Translations under genes and position numbers: made by a program
Notes under the pieces: model-generated
Seen by the model: the letters and a program-made list of their open reading frames with translations, nothing else
Databases searched by the model: none
What the model was told of the DNA's origin: nothing
Assembly: GCF_029946515.1 (NCBI RefSeq)
Contig: NZ_JARZHH010000019.1
Coordinates: forward strand, 1 to 64,000
Reading direction: 5' to 3'
DNA: 64,000 nt
From: Polyangium sp. 6x1
GTDB taxonomy: Bacteria; Myxococcota_A; Polyangia; Polyangiales; Polyangiaceae
Shown: in pieces, positions 34,513 through 42,466 of the stretch
Position numbering within the stretch: the stretch's first letter is position 1
Layout of the letters: the number at the start of each line of letters is the position of its first letter

Positions 34513-35658
34513 ATGGCTCAACGGCGCCACAGAGTGCTGATCGTCGACGACGAGGACGGGATCGTCCTCGCCCTCCATCGGTTCCTTTACCAGGACAACC
34601 ATCGTTACGACGTCCTCTTGGCGAAGAACGCCGAGGTCGGGCGGCAGATCCTGCGCGAGACGCCGATCGACGTCCTGGTGACCGACGTCCACCTGCCCGG
34701 CATGAGCGGCATGGACCTCGTCTGCTGGGCCGCCGTGGAGACGCCGGACACGCGAGCGATCGTGATGACCGCGTTCGACGTCGCGACGATCCGCGACAAG
34801 GCGCACGCCGTCGGCTGCCTCAAGCTGATGCGCAAGCCCTTCGATCTGCACGAGCTCCGCGCGGCGCTCCTGCAGGCCATGGAGACGCACGACAGCCTTC
34901 TCGGCAGCCTCTCGGAGCTCTCGGCGGTCGACGTCATCCAGATGCTCTGCCTCGGCCGCAAGACGACGGCGCTGCGCATCGCGCGCGGGCCTGTCTCGGG
35001 CATCATCCTCATCCAGAACGGCGACATCGTGCACGCCGTCTGGAACAACATGGTCGGCGAGGAGGCGGTGCACGAGATGATCGCCGTCGAGGACGGCGTC
35101 TTCAACATGGCGCCGTTCCCGCCGGACTTCGAGCGCACGATCACCGGCGACTACCAGCACATCCTGATGGAGGGCGTGCGCAAGCTCGACGAGAAGGCGC
35201 GCTTCGGCCCGGCCGACGACGAGGCGCCGCGGCCCTCGGTGCGGCCTGGCCGCATCACGCAGCAGCAGGGCAGCAAGGACGACTGGGACTTCGGGCCGGA
35301 CCCCGGCTTCCAGCAGAAGGCGCAGATCCCGACGAACGCGCGCATGCGCCTCGACGCGCTCAGCGCGCCGCCGGTGCCGAAGGAGCTCTCGTCGCAGGCG
35401 TTCCCGCCTCCGCCGCCGCCGCCGCCGCCGCCTCCGCCTCCCCCGCCTCCGCCCGAGGAGACGCCCGAGGAGATCGCGGCGCGCCTCAAGGAGCGCGAGG
35501 TCGCGACGCTCATGGATCAGGGCTTCACGGCGCTGCGCAACGGCCAGCGCGAGGACGCGCGCAGGTTCTGGCAGCAGGCGCTGGAGCTCGACCCGGGCAA
35601 CCGCCGCATCGAGCTCAACCTGAAGAAGCTCGACCAGGATCCCTCGAAGCGATTCTGA
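34513..35658 (+). CDS. Response regulator: receiver + PATAN (DUF4388) + Pro-rich linker + TPR
   Basis: A 381-residue protein. Receiver domain residues ~7-125, with phospho-acceptor D58 (LVTDVHLPGMSG), MTAFD and K in RKPFDL. A PATAN/DUF4388 domain follows (GSLSELSAVDVIQMLCLGRKTTALRIARG... GIILIQNGDIVHAVW), a protein-interaction domain common in Deltaproteobacteria and gliding or polarity signalling. Then comes a 15-18-residue poly-Pro run (35401-35455) and a C-terminal TPR-like repeat (ATLMDQGFTALRNGQREDARRFWQQALELDPGNRRIEL). It has no DNA-binding domain, so its output is probably protein-protein. It is the last gene of the cluster and is followed by a strong terminator. Confidence 0.88.
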   Translation: MAQRRHRVLIVDDEDGIVLALHRFLYQDNHRYDVLLAKNAEVGRQILRETPIDVLVTDVHLPGMSGMDLVCWAAVETPDTRAIVMTAFDVATIRDKAHAVGCLKLMRKPFDLHELRAALLQAMETHDSLLGSLSELSAVDVIQMLCLGRKTTALRIARGPVSGIILIQNGDIVHAVWNNMVGEEAVHEMIAVEDGVFNMAPFPPDFERTITGDYQHILMEGVRKLDEKARFGPADDEAPRPSVRPGRITQQQGSKDDWDFGPDPGFQQKAQIPTNARMRLDALSAPPVPKELSSQAFPPPPPPPPPPPPPPPPPEETPEEIAARLKEREVATLMDQGFTALRNGQREDARRFWQQALELDPGNRRIELNLKKLDQDPSKRF

Positions 35659-35696
35659 ACGATCCGTTCGGGCCCCGACCGTGGGGCCTCAAATGA

Positions 35697-35735
35697 AGAA
35701 TGGCCCGGCTGCTTCGGCCGGGCCATTCTCGTTTT
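35697..35735 (+). terminator. Strong terminator closing the V4R-roadblock cluster
   Basis: A perfect 13-bp stem (AGAATGGCCCGGC with its complement) with a 7-nt loop is followed by CGTTTT, 38 bp after the regulator stop. It lies between convergent genes and may also slow transcription of the diiron-cupin gene, though the opposite strand has only a weak T run. Confidence 0.85.
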
Positions 35736-35775
35736 GTGCGCCCCGGGGAGGGGTCCCGGGGCGCTCCTCTTCGGT

Positions 35776-37074
35776 TTACTCCTCGGCGTCGGCGACGGCC
35801 TGCGCGAGCACGCCCTCTTCCTTCCGCAGGGCGGGGCGGGCCGGCGGGGACTCGTTGTTCTGGTAGGCGCGGCGCGTGAGGCCGTAGTCCGTGAAGGCCA
35901 GCATCACGAGGTCGCCGTCGCCCGTGTTCTGCGTCTGGTGGAGCGACCAGCGGGGCACGAAGACCGTGTCCCCGGCCTTCACCTCGACGGTCGACTCGTT
36001 CACCTGGACGCGGCCCGTGCCCTCCGTGACGTGGAGGATCATCTCGTGGGCGTGCTTGTGCCGCTCGTTCAGCTTGCCGGGCGGGATGCGGACGACGCGC
36101 GTGTCGATGATCTCCGCCTTGAAGGGGATTCGCTCGACGGTGGACTTGACGTTCGGCCGCTCCGCCTCGGCTTCGAGGAGCGGGGCGCCGCGCTGGCCCG
36201 AGACGAAGCGGATCTGGCTGGGATCGGGGAACTGGGGGGCGAGGGAGCGGCGCGCCTGGATGCGGCTCATCACGCCCTGGAGCTTGCGCCCCTGGATGGC
36301 GTCGTAGAGGCTCTCGAAGAAGCGGTGGCGCAGGCTCAGCGCGTAATTCATCGACGACAGGCACGTGTTGTACCAGTCGGGCGTGTGCATGTAGGACAGC
36401 ATCATGTCCTCCAGCGTCTCCGCGTGCTCGTCGTCGCATCCGATGTGAATGCGGAAGAAGGTCAGGAACTCGTCGGGGATCCCGGCCTTGAGCATGCCCT
36501 CGACCATGATCGTATACATCCGCGAGACGATGCCCTCGGTGCCGAGCGACAGGAACGACGAGCCCGCGGCGGGGTGGGAGCGGAGGCAAAAATCGAGGAA
36601 TTCGCGCACGAAGAAGCGCGTGGCATCGAGATAATCGGTGTTGTCGATGTCGATTTCGAGCGCCTCGCGCAGGAACTTGCGGAAGATCTCGGCGTGGCGT
36701 TTGTCCGTCTCCTGACCGCCGCCCTCCTCCCACAGGTTCTCGGACAGCCGCGCGCGGTGGTAATCGTTGTCCGAGTTCGCCATCAACGCGGCGAGGTATC
36801 GCGTGAAGTTCCGGTTGTAGAGGTAGTACTGACCGAAAAAGAACTGGAAATCGGCCTTCGTCAGGTGGCCGGCGGTGCAGGCCTTGAAGAAGCGGTTCCG
36901 CCAGAACGGGTGCTCGGCCTGCGCCTGCTTGAGGTTGTGCAGCGCCGCCTCGGCGCCTTTCCGATCGGGGTTGTTCACCCCTTCCTGCGTGGTCACGAAG
37001 GCGGGCGCGCGCGACGAGGGCGGCATGGCATCCCAGCCCACATTATTGCTTTCATGCTTCGCCTCTCCGGACAT
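35776..37074 (-). CDS. Haem-oxygenase-like diiron oxygenase fused to a cupin (SznF-like architecture)
   Basis: A 432-residue two-domain protein. The N-terminal domain (~40-265) looks like a haem-oxygenase-like diiron oxidase: E117 and H127 in LWEEGGGQETDKRHAEIF, E180 in SLGTEGIV, and H210, D214, H217 in IHIGCDDEHAETL. The H-x3-D-x2-H motif and the spacing are those of the family. The C-terminal domain (~320-400) is a cupin with HKHAHE (H339, H341) and GDTVFVPRWSLHQTQN. This domain pair is known from SznF, which makes an N-N bond from a methylated arginine in streptozotocin synthesis. Substrate here is unknown and no biosynthetic neighbours are evident. ATG 37074 has GAGG 8 nt upstream; a GTG three codons earlier lacks that spacing. 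Confidence 0.82.
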   Translation of the reverse strand: MSGEAKHESNNVGWDAMPPSSRAPAFVTTQEGVNNPDRKGAEAALHNLKQAQAEHPFWRNRFFKACTAGHLTKADFQFFFGQYYLYNRNFTRYLAALMANSDNDYHRARLSENLWEEGGGQETDKRHAEIFRKFLREALEIDIDNTDYLDATRFFVREFLDFCLRSHPAAGSSFLSLGTEGIVSRMYTIMVEGMLKAGIPDEFLTFFRIHIGCDDEHAETLEDMMLSYMHTPDWYNTCLSSMNYALSLRHRFFESLYDAIQGRKLQGVMSRIQARRSLAPQFPDPSQIRFVSGQRGAPLLEAEAERPNVKSTVERIPFKAEIIDTRVVRIPPGKLNERHKHAHEMILHVTEGTGRVQVNESTVEVKAGDTVFVPRWSLHQTQNTGDGDLVMLAFTDYGLTRRAYQNNESPPARPALRKEEGVLAQAVADAEE

Positions 37075-37513
37075 ACACTTCACCTCGATCGGCCAGGGTG
37101 GTTTGGCGTGCAGCGTCGATATCTTGCGCGCTGCGATGCGTCAGTCGATCCGTCCCGCCGCATTATGAGCAGGGACGAATGGATAAGATCGAATGTATAC
37201 CGTTTCCGGACGTCGAGCGAGCCGTTTCACGACCTTTCGCCCGAGAAATGAGGCGGTTCGGTTCAAATGACTACGATAAATTCATGGGATCCCAGCCATT
37301 ATACTTGGGATCCCAGCCATTAATGCTTGGGGTCCCATTCAATCAATTCATGGGATCCCAACCATTCCACTGGCGATGCACAAATGCGCGCATTCACCAG
37401 CGACCAGGCTGGTAAAACGGATACAGTGCGTAAAACGTGAGAATCGTGCCCGTGCCGCTCAAAGCACGATTTGAGCGTTCAGGAAACGCGGGTGCAAAGC
37501 ACGATTTGGGCGT
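37075..37513. other. Gene-free region upstream of the diiron-cupin gene
   Basis: This 439-bp stretch lies between the diiron-cupin gene and the unknown protein at 37514-38137. It is noticeably AT-richer than the surrounding DNA from 37150 to 37440 and holds a palindrome array and a direct repeat, listed separately. An open frame at 37179-37415 is possible but does not look coding, because the palindromes are not spaced in multiples of three. Confidence 0.6.
37285..37360. promoter_or_regulatory. Array of four TGGGATCCCA palindromes
   Basis: Four 10-bp sites occur at 37285-37294, 37306-37315, 37328-37337 (TGGGGTCCCA) and 37351-37360. Spacing is 21, 22 and 23 bp start to start, about two helical turns. 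Flanks share GCCATT or ACCATT after three of them. The pattern fits a cooperative operator on one face of the DNA, 200-290 bp upstream of the diiron-cupin start. No regulator gene is adjacent. Confidence 0.5.
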
Positions 37514-37517
37514 TCAG
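37460..37517. repeat. Direct repeat, two 23-bp copies
   Basis: CAAAGCACGATTTG[A/G]GCGTTCAG occurs at 37460-37482 and 37495-37517 with one mismatch, 35 bp start to start. The second copy overlaps the stop codon of the gene that ends at 37514. It may be a small duplication of that gene's 3' end. Confidence 0.7.
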
Positions 37518-38137
37518 ACAGGGCGGGGAGCGACGAGCGTGGCGTCGGCGCGGGAGAGCTTCGCGTTCGTTCGCGATTTGTTGTCGACGACGCTGACGAC
37601 GTGAATGCCTTGCGGCGTCATCGATAAGGACACCATGCAGACCATCGTGGCCGTGAGCCCCTCGCCGGCGACGGCCACGAGCGACCCGGGCCTGCAATCC
37701 GCGGCCGAGGGGCGGATGCGGCTGCCGAGCGGCGTGTCGCGGAAGGTGCGTACGACGTGGACGAGATCGGCGGCCGTGCCAAGGACCACGATCGGCCCCT
37801 TCGGCTCGAACTCGGAGAGCCACTCGGGTCCGAAGGGCTCGACCCCGCGCGCCGGCGGCAAGCGCCGGAGGAGCATCGTGTTCGCCTGGACGACGAGCCT
37901 GTCGACGATGCGACCGTCGGCCGAGCCGCGCCATTTCTCCAGCAACTCGACGACGGGCTTGCCGGGCTCGAGGCGGATGAGGCGACGATCGATCACGCCC
38001 CCCAGCGTGGCGGCGCCCGAGTGCTCGACGATCTCCACCGTGCCGAGCTGGCTCCACGCGGTACGCGTTTGAAGCGCGCGCGCGAGCTCCTCGGTCCAGG
38101 CGAGGGCGGTGGGTTCGAGGTCCGTGGCGTTCGTCAT
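37514..38137 (-). CDS. Hypothetical protein
   Basis: A 207-residue soluble protein of no family I can name. It has no signal peptide or transmembrane segment. Visible stretches are RGVEPFGPEWLSEFEPKGPIVVLGTAADLVHVV and a C-terminal TATMVCMVSLSMTPQGIHVVSVVDNKSRTNAKL that looks like an alternating beta-strand domain. The ATG at 38137 is the likely start. The stop codon lies inside one copy of a 23-bp direct repeat. Upstream is the start region of the ABC-F gene, transcribed the other way. No functional context is evident. Confidence 0.6.
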   Translation of the reverse strand: MTNATDLEPTALAWTEELARALQTRTAWSQLGTVEIVEHSGAATLGGVIDRRLIRLEPGKPVVELLEKWRGSADGRIVDRLVVQANTMLLRRLPPARGVEPFGPEWLSEFEPKGPIVVLGTAADLVHVVRTFRDTPLGSRIRPSAADCRPGSLVAVAGEGLTATMVCMVSLSMTPQGIHVVSVVDNKSRTNAKLSRADATLVAPRPV

Positions 38138-38240
38138 CAGGGCACATCCTATCCAGGTTCGGGACGGATGGCGCGAGGTTCCGGCGTCCCCCCGGGCCGG
38201 ATGGCGGTGACTCCTGTCTTACATGCTAAGACTGCCGGCC

Positions 38241-40253
38241 ATGACCGTCCTTCAGGTCTCCGGCCTCGGCTTCGGGTACGGCGCAAATCAGCTCTTTCAA
38301 GGGGTGACGTTCTCGCTCGCCGCGGGTGAGCGGGCCGCGCTCGTCGCGCCGAACGGCGCGGGAAAGTCCACGCTCATGCGGCTGATCGCGCGGGAGCTGA
38401 CCCCGGACGCCGGGTCGGTCGTGATCAGGCGGGGGACGCGGGTCGCGTACGTGCGGCAATCCCACGAGCTACCGAAGGTCGGCACGGTGCTCGAAGCGTT
38501 CCTGTCGGGGTTCGACGAGCTGCTTTCACTGCGGAAGGAGCTCGACGAGGCGTCGCACGCGGCCGCGAGCGGGACGAAACAAGCGCTCGATCGGCTGGCG
38601 AACGCGACGGACAAGTACCACCTGGCGGGCGGGGACGCGCTGGAGCGGCGGGTGGAGATGCTCGCGGCGCACCTCGGCTTCTCGCACGAGGACATGGGCC
38701 GCGCGCTCGGGAGCCTGTCGGGCGGGGAGCGCGGGCGGCTGCACCTCGGCGTGGCGCTCGCGAACACGCCGGACCTGATCTTGCTCGACGAGCCGACGAA
38801 CCACCTCGACATCGAGACGATCTCGTGGCTGGAGCGGCACCTCGCGGGGCTCTCGAGCGCGATGCTCGTGGTCTCGCACGATCGCGCGTTCCTCGACGCG
38901 CTTTGCCCGATCACGATGGAGCTCGGACGGCGGAGCTTCCGGGTCTATCCGCTCTCGTATTCGCGGTACGCGGAGGCGCGAGAGGTGGACCTCGAGCGCG
39001 AGCGCGAGCTCGCGGAGCGGCAAGAGGCCTTCGTCGCGAAGACCGAAGATTTCATCCGGCGGAACATCGCGGGCCAGAAGACGAAGATGGCGCAGGGCCG
39101 GCGTAAGATGCTCGAGAAGCTGGAGACGATCGAGCGGCCGGAGGACGTGTGGGCGAAGGCGGAGAAGGTGGCCTTCCGCTTCGTGCAGGCGCCGCGGAGC
39201 GGGGACATCGTGCTCGACGCGCGGGGGCTTTCGGCGGAGCGAGGCGGGCGGCAGCTCTTTTCGGGCTTCGATTTGCTCGTGCGTCGCGGCGAGCGGATCG
39301 GGATCCTCGGGCCGAACGGGTGTGGCAAATCGACGCTCTTGAAGATCCTCGCGGCGCGCGGCGCCGAGGAGGATCAGGGCGAGGTCAAGCGCGGGACGAA
39401 CCTCTGCGAGGGGTACTTCGATCAGCACCTCGGCTCGCTCGATCCGAACAAGACGGCGGTCGAGGAGATCCGCAGCGTGCGCGGCGACATGAACGTGGAC
39501 GCGGCGCGGCAATACCTCGCGCGGTTCCGCTTCTACGGCGACGACACGCTGCGCAAGGTGGAAGGTTTTTCCGGGGGCGAGCGGAGCCGTCTCGCCTTGG
39601 CAAAGCTCCTGCTCGAGCCGCGCAACCTGCTCTTCCTCGATGAGCCGACGAACCACCTCGACATCCCGGCGGCGGAGATCCTGGAGGAGGCGCTCGCGAG
39701 CTTCGAGGGATCGGTCGTGCTCGTGTCGCACGATCGCCGCTTCCTCGACGCGGTGACCACGCGGATCTGCGCGTTCGGCGGCGGCAAGATCGAGCTTTTC
39801 CCCGGCGGATACCGCGACTTCCAGGCGAGTTTGTCCCGGCCGGCCGCCCCGGCCGAGGAGGAGGACGGCGCGAGCGAGGACGAGCGCGCGCTGGACGACG
39901 GGCGAGCGAAGCGCGCGGTGAAGCGGAGCGCGTCGACGGTCGTGCCGCCGGCGAAGGGGCCGGAGTCGCCGCTCGACAAGAAGCGCGCGTTCGAGGCGGA
40001 GAAGGCCGCGTCGCGCGCGCTCGAACGCAAGCGCAAGCGCGTGAAGGAGCTCGAAGAGGAGATCGCGAAGGGCGAGGCCGAGCTCGGGCGCATGCGCGAC
40101 GTCCTGAAGCAGGACCCGGGCGGGGACTGGGAAAAACTCGCGAAGATGGTGTCCGAGGAGCAAGCGCTCGCGCGGCGCGTGGACACGGCGATGACGGAGT
40201 GGATGACGCTCGGCGAGGAGCTCGCGGTCGAAGACGTGGGGAGGACGGCGTGA
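38241..40253 (+). CDS. ABC-F ATPase (Uup/YheS-type)
   Basis: A 670-residue protein with two ABC nucleotide-binding domains and no membrane segments. The first has Walker A APNGAGKST, signature LSGGERGRL and Walker B LILLDEPTNHLD. The second has GPNGCGKST, FSGGERSRL and LLFLDEPTNHLD. A charged linker joins the two, and a C-terminal coiled coil (RALERKRKRVKELEEEIAKGEAEL) is like that of Uup and ABCF3-type proteins. ABC-F proteins work on the ribosome, in translation, ribosome assembly or antibiotic resistance; the subgroup is not decided here. It overlaps the following lipoprotein gene by 4 bp. Confidence 0.9.
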   Translation: MTVLQVSGLGFGYGANQLFQGVTFSLAAGERAALVAPNGAGKSTLMRLIARELTPDAGSVVIRRGTRVAYVRQSHELPKVGTVLEAFLSGFDELLSLRKELDEASHAAASGTKQALDRLANATDKYHLAGGDALERRVEMLAAHLGFSHEDMGRALGSLSGGERGRLHLGVALANTPDLILLDEPTNHLDIETISWLERHLAGLSSAMLVVSHDRAFLDALCPITMELGRRSFRVYPLSYSRYAEAREVDLERERELAERQEAFVAKTEDFIRRNIAGQKTKMAQGRRKMLEKLETIERPEDVWAKAEKVAFRFVQAPRSGDIVLDARGLSAERGGRQLFSGFDLLVRRGERIGILGPNGCGKSTLLKILAARGAEEDQGEVKRGTNLCEGYFDQHLGSLDPNKTAVEEIRSVRGDMNVDAARQYLARFRFYGDDTLRKVEGFSGGERSRLALAKLLLEPRNLLFLDEPTNHLDIPAAEILEEALASFEGSVVLVSHDRRFLDAVTTRICAFGGGKIELFPGGYRDFQASLSRPAAPAEEEDGASEDERALDDGRAKRAVKRSASTVVPPAKGPESPLDKKRAFEAEKAASRALERKRKRVKELEEEIAKGEAELGRMRDVLKQDPGGDWEKLAKMVSEEQALARRVDTAMTEWMTLGEELAVEDVGRTA

Positions 40254-41002
40254 GGCGCGCGGCGATCGTCGCGATGATCGCGCTCGCCACGCTGCAAAGC
40301 GCGGCCGCGTGTTCGAGCAAGAAGGAAGACGACGGCACGACGCCGCTCGCGACGAAGGAGGAGCTGCCGGCGCTCGCGATCGGCGAGGACACGCCGAACC
40401 TCCTGCTCACGTGGATCGACGAGAAGGGCGACATGCACGTCGAGCTCAAGCCCGCGGACGTGCCGGCGGAGGGCCGATCGCTCGTGCGTGTCGTCGTGAG
40501 TGATCGCGAGGACGGGACGAAGGGCCTGTTTTACGTCGTCGATTTGACGAAGAAGCGCGACGACGGGACGTACGCGGCGCGGACGATGACGCGGCGCGCG
40601 TGGGAGTCCGAGGTGGAAAAGCGGCGCAGCGCGTACCTCGCGAAGATCGCCCCTCCCCCGCCCGCGCCGACCGACGCGCCGAGCGCGGCGCAAGGGCCGA
40701 AGCAGACGCCCGAGCCGCCCGTCGTGGCCTCGGATCTGACGGTGATCGTCTACGGCGCCGACTGGTGCAAACCCTGTCACCAGGCGGAAGATTATTTGCG
40801 CTCCAAAGGAGTGCGCGTCGTGAAGAAGGACGTGGAGGCGAGCCCCGAGGCCGCGCTGGAGATGCGCGACAAGCTCGACAAGTCGGGCCAGCGCGGCGGC
40901 AGCATCCCCGTCATCGACATCCGCGGGCAGATCCTCGTGGGCTTCAGCACCCGCGCCGTCGACCGCGCGCTCGCGAAGGCGTCCTCGGGCACGGCGCTCT
41001 GA
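40250..41002 (+). CDS. Lipoprotein with C-terminal thioredoxin/glutaredoxin-like domain
   Basis: A 250-residue protein. Translation probably starts at the GTG that overlaps the ABC-F TGA (GTGA), with GGGGAGGA upstream; an in-frame start 17 codons earlier lies within the ABC-F gene. The signal peptide ends in lipobox SAAAC, then a SSKKEDD linker. Residues ~60-135 are a beta-rich region. A Pro/Ala-rich linker leads to a thioredoxin-fold domain with a CxxC motif in YGADWCKPCHQAEDYLRSKG and GSIPVIDIRG (cis-Pro). It probably acts as a periplasmic thiol-disulfide protein. Its translational coupling to a cytosolic ABC-F is unexplained. Confidence 0.85.
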   Translation: MRRAAIVAMIALATLQSAAACSSKKEDDGTTPLATKEELPALAIGEDTPNLLLTWIDEKGDMHVELKPADVPAEGRSLVRVVVSDREDGTKGLFYVVDLTKKRDDGTYAARTMTRRAWESEVEKRRSAYLAKIAPPPPAPTDAPSAAQGPKQTPEPPVVASDLTVIVYGADWCKPCHQAEDYLRSKGVRVVKKDVEASPEAALEMRDKLDKSGQRGGSIPVIDIRGQILVGFSTRAVDRALAKASSGTAL

Positions 41003-41131
41003 CAGCGGCGGAAGCCCAAGATCGTCGCGCTGCGCGTGCGCCCACGTTGCCCTCGCCAGGCGCCGGGCGTATACGAGCGGCCCCCCCGCAAGCCCGACCC
41101 GAAAGCGCGGGGATTTCCAGGAGCGAACTCC

Positions 41132-42466
41132 ATGATCGACGTAGTCATGCCCCAGCTCGGTGAGAGCGTGGCCGAGGGGACGGTGACCAAGTGGCTCGTG
41201 CGTGTAGGCGACTTCGTGGCGCGGGAGCAGCCGCTCCTGGAGGTCGCGACGGACAAGGCCGACACCGAGATCCCCGCGCCTGCTGCGGGGCAAATCACCG
41301 AGATTGATGCGGCCGTAGGGGCGGTGATCGCGAAGGGCGGGCTGCTCTGCCGGCTCGACGAGACGGCGACGGCCGGCGTAGGCGCAGCCGCAACGCGCGC
41401 CGTCGTCCCCGCGCCGGCCGAGCCGCAGGCGCCGAAAGAGACGAAGGCCGAGGCCGCGGCCCAGCCGCTCGGTTCGCCTTCGACGCGCAAGCTCGCGCGG
41501 GAAGAAGGCGTCGACCTGAGCCAGGTGCAAGGCACGGGCGAGCACGGGCGCATCACGCACGACGACGTGCGCCGCGTGGCCCAGGCCCCCGCGCCCGCGC
41601 CGGCTGCGCCTGCCATCCCTCCGCCGGCCCCCGCGCCCGTGCCGGCCCGGCCGATCACGGCCGCTCCGGAGCTCGCGCAGCTCGTGCAGGCGGGCGGCGG
41701 GTTCGTCCCGCCGATCCCGGGCGTCGGGTACGGCGCGTACCGGGTCCCGCCCTACACGCCGCGCCCGGGCGACGAGGTGATCCCGTTCTCGCGCCGCCGC
41801 CGCATCACGGCCGACCACATGGCGTACTCGAAGATCACGTCGCCGCACGTGGTCACGGTGGCCGAGGTCGATCTGCAGGCGACCACGAAGCTGCGCGAGC
41901 AGCACAAGGATCGCTTCAAGAAGGAGGGCGTGCCGCTCACGTTCCTCGCCTTCATCTGCGCCGCGACGGTCCGCGCGCTGCGCGAGCACCCGCACCTCAA
42001 CGCGCGCGTGCTCGACAACTCCTTCGCCGTGCTCAAGGAGATCAACCTCGGCGTCGCCGTCGACACGCCCGGCGGGCTCATCGTGCCGAGCATCAAGCAC
42101 GCCGATCAGCTCTCGCTGCGCGGCGTCGCGGCGCAGATCGACGATCTCGCCACGCGCGCCCGCGCCAACAAGATCACGGCCGACGACCTCGCCGGCACGA
42201 CGTTCACCGTGAGTAACCCCGGCCTCAAGGGCAACCTCTTCGGCGGCGCGATCATCTCGCAGCCGAACGTGGGCATCTTGCGCATGGGCGAGATCAAGAA
42301 GCGGCCCGTCGTGGTGACGCGCGACGGCGAGGACGTGATCGCCATCCATCCGGTCATGTACATGGCGCTCTCGTACGATCACCGGATCGTCGACGGCGTG
42401 CTGGCGAACTCGTTCCTCTGGCGCGTCGCAGATCTTCTGAGCCGCGGGGAGTTCGAAGTCGGATGA
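41132..42466 (+). CDS. 2-oxoacid dehydrogenase complex E2 (dihydrolipoamide acyltransferase)
   Basis: A 444-residue E2 protein. The lipoyl domain has K42 in LEVATDKADTEIPAP. A peripheral-subunit-binding domain follows a Pro/Ala linker (SPSTRKLAREEGVDLSQVQGTGEHGRITHDDV). The catalytic acyltransferase core ends with the active site LSYDHRIVDG, where the His and Asp are present. It forms the core of a large cytosolic complex, transferring acyl groups to CoA. Which substrate (pyruvate, 2-oxoglutarate or branched-chain 2-oxoacid) is not decided; no E1 or E3 gene is adjacent. The ATG at 41132 follows AGGAG. Its stop overlaps the start of glyA (ATGA). Confidence 0.9.
   Translation: MIDVVMPQLGESVAEGTVTKWLVRVGDFVAREQPLLEVATDKADTEIPAPAAGQITEIDAAVGAVIAKGGLLCRLDETATAGVGAAATRAVVPAPAEPQAPKETKAEAAAQPLGSPSTRKLAREEGVDLSQVQGTGEHGRITHDDVRRVAQAPAPAPAAPAIPPPAPAPVPARPITAAPELAQLVQAGGGFVPPIPGVGYGAYRVPPYTPRPGDEVIPFSRRRRITADHMAYSKITSPHVVTVAEVDLQATTKLREQHKDRFKKEGVPLTFLAFICAATVRALREHPHLNARVLDNSFAVLKEINLGVAVDTPGGLIVPSIKHADQLSLRGVAAQIDDLATRARANKITADDLAGTTFTVSNPGLKGNLFGGAIISQPNVGILRMGEIKKRPVVVTRDGEDVIAIHPVMYMALSYDHRIVDGVLANSFLWRVADLLSRGEFEVG

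Noticed and set aside
37179-37415. A possible small peptide with repeated GSQPL segments, considered as a precursor for the diiron-cupin enzyme
   Set aside because: The underlying DNA palindromes are spaced 21, 22 and 23 bp, so the frame is not kept across repeats. Codon usage does not match neighbouring genes and there is no good ribosome site. The DNA-operator reading explains it better.
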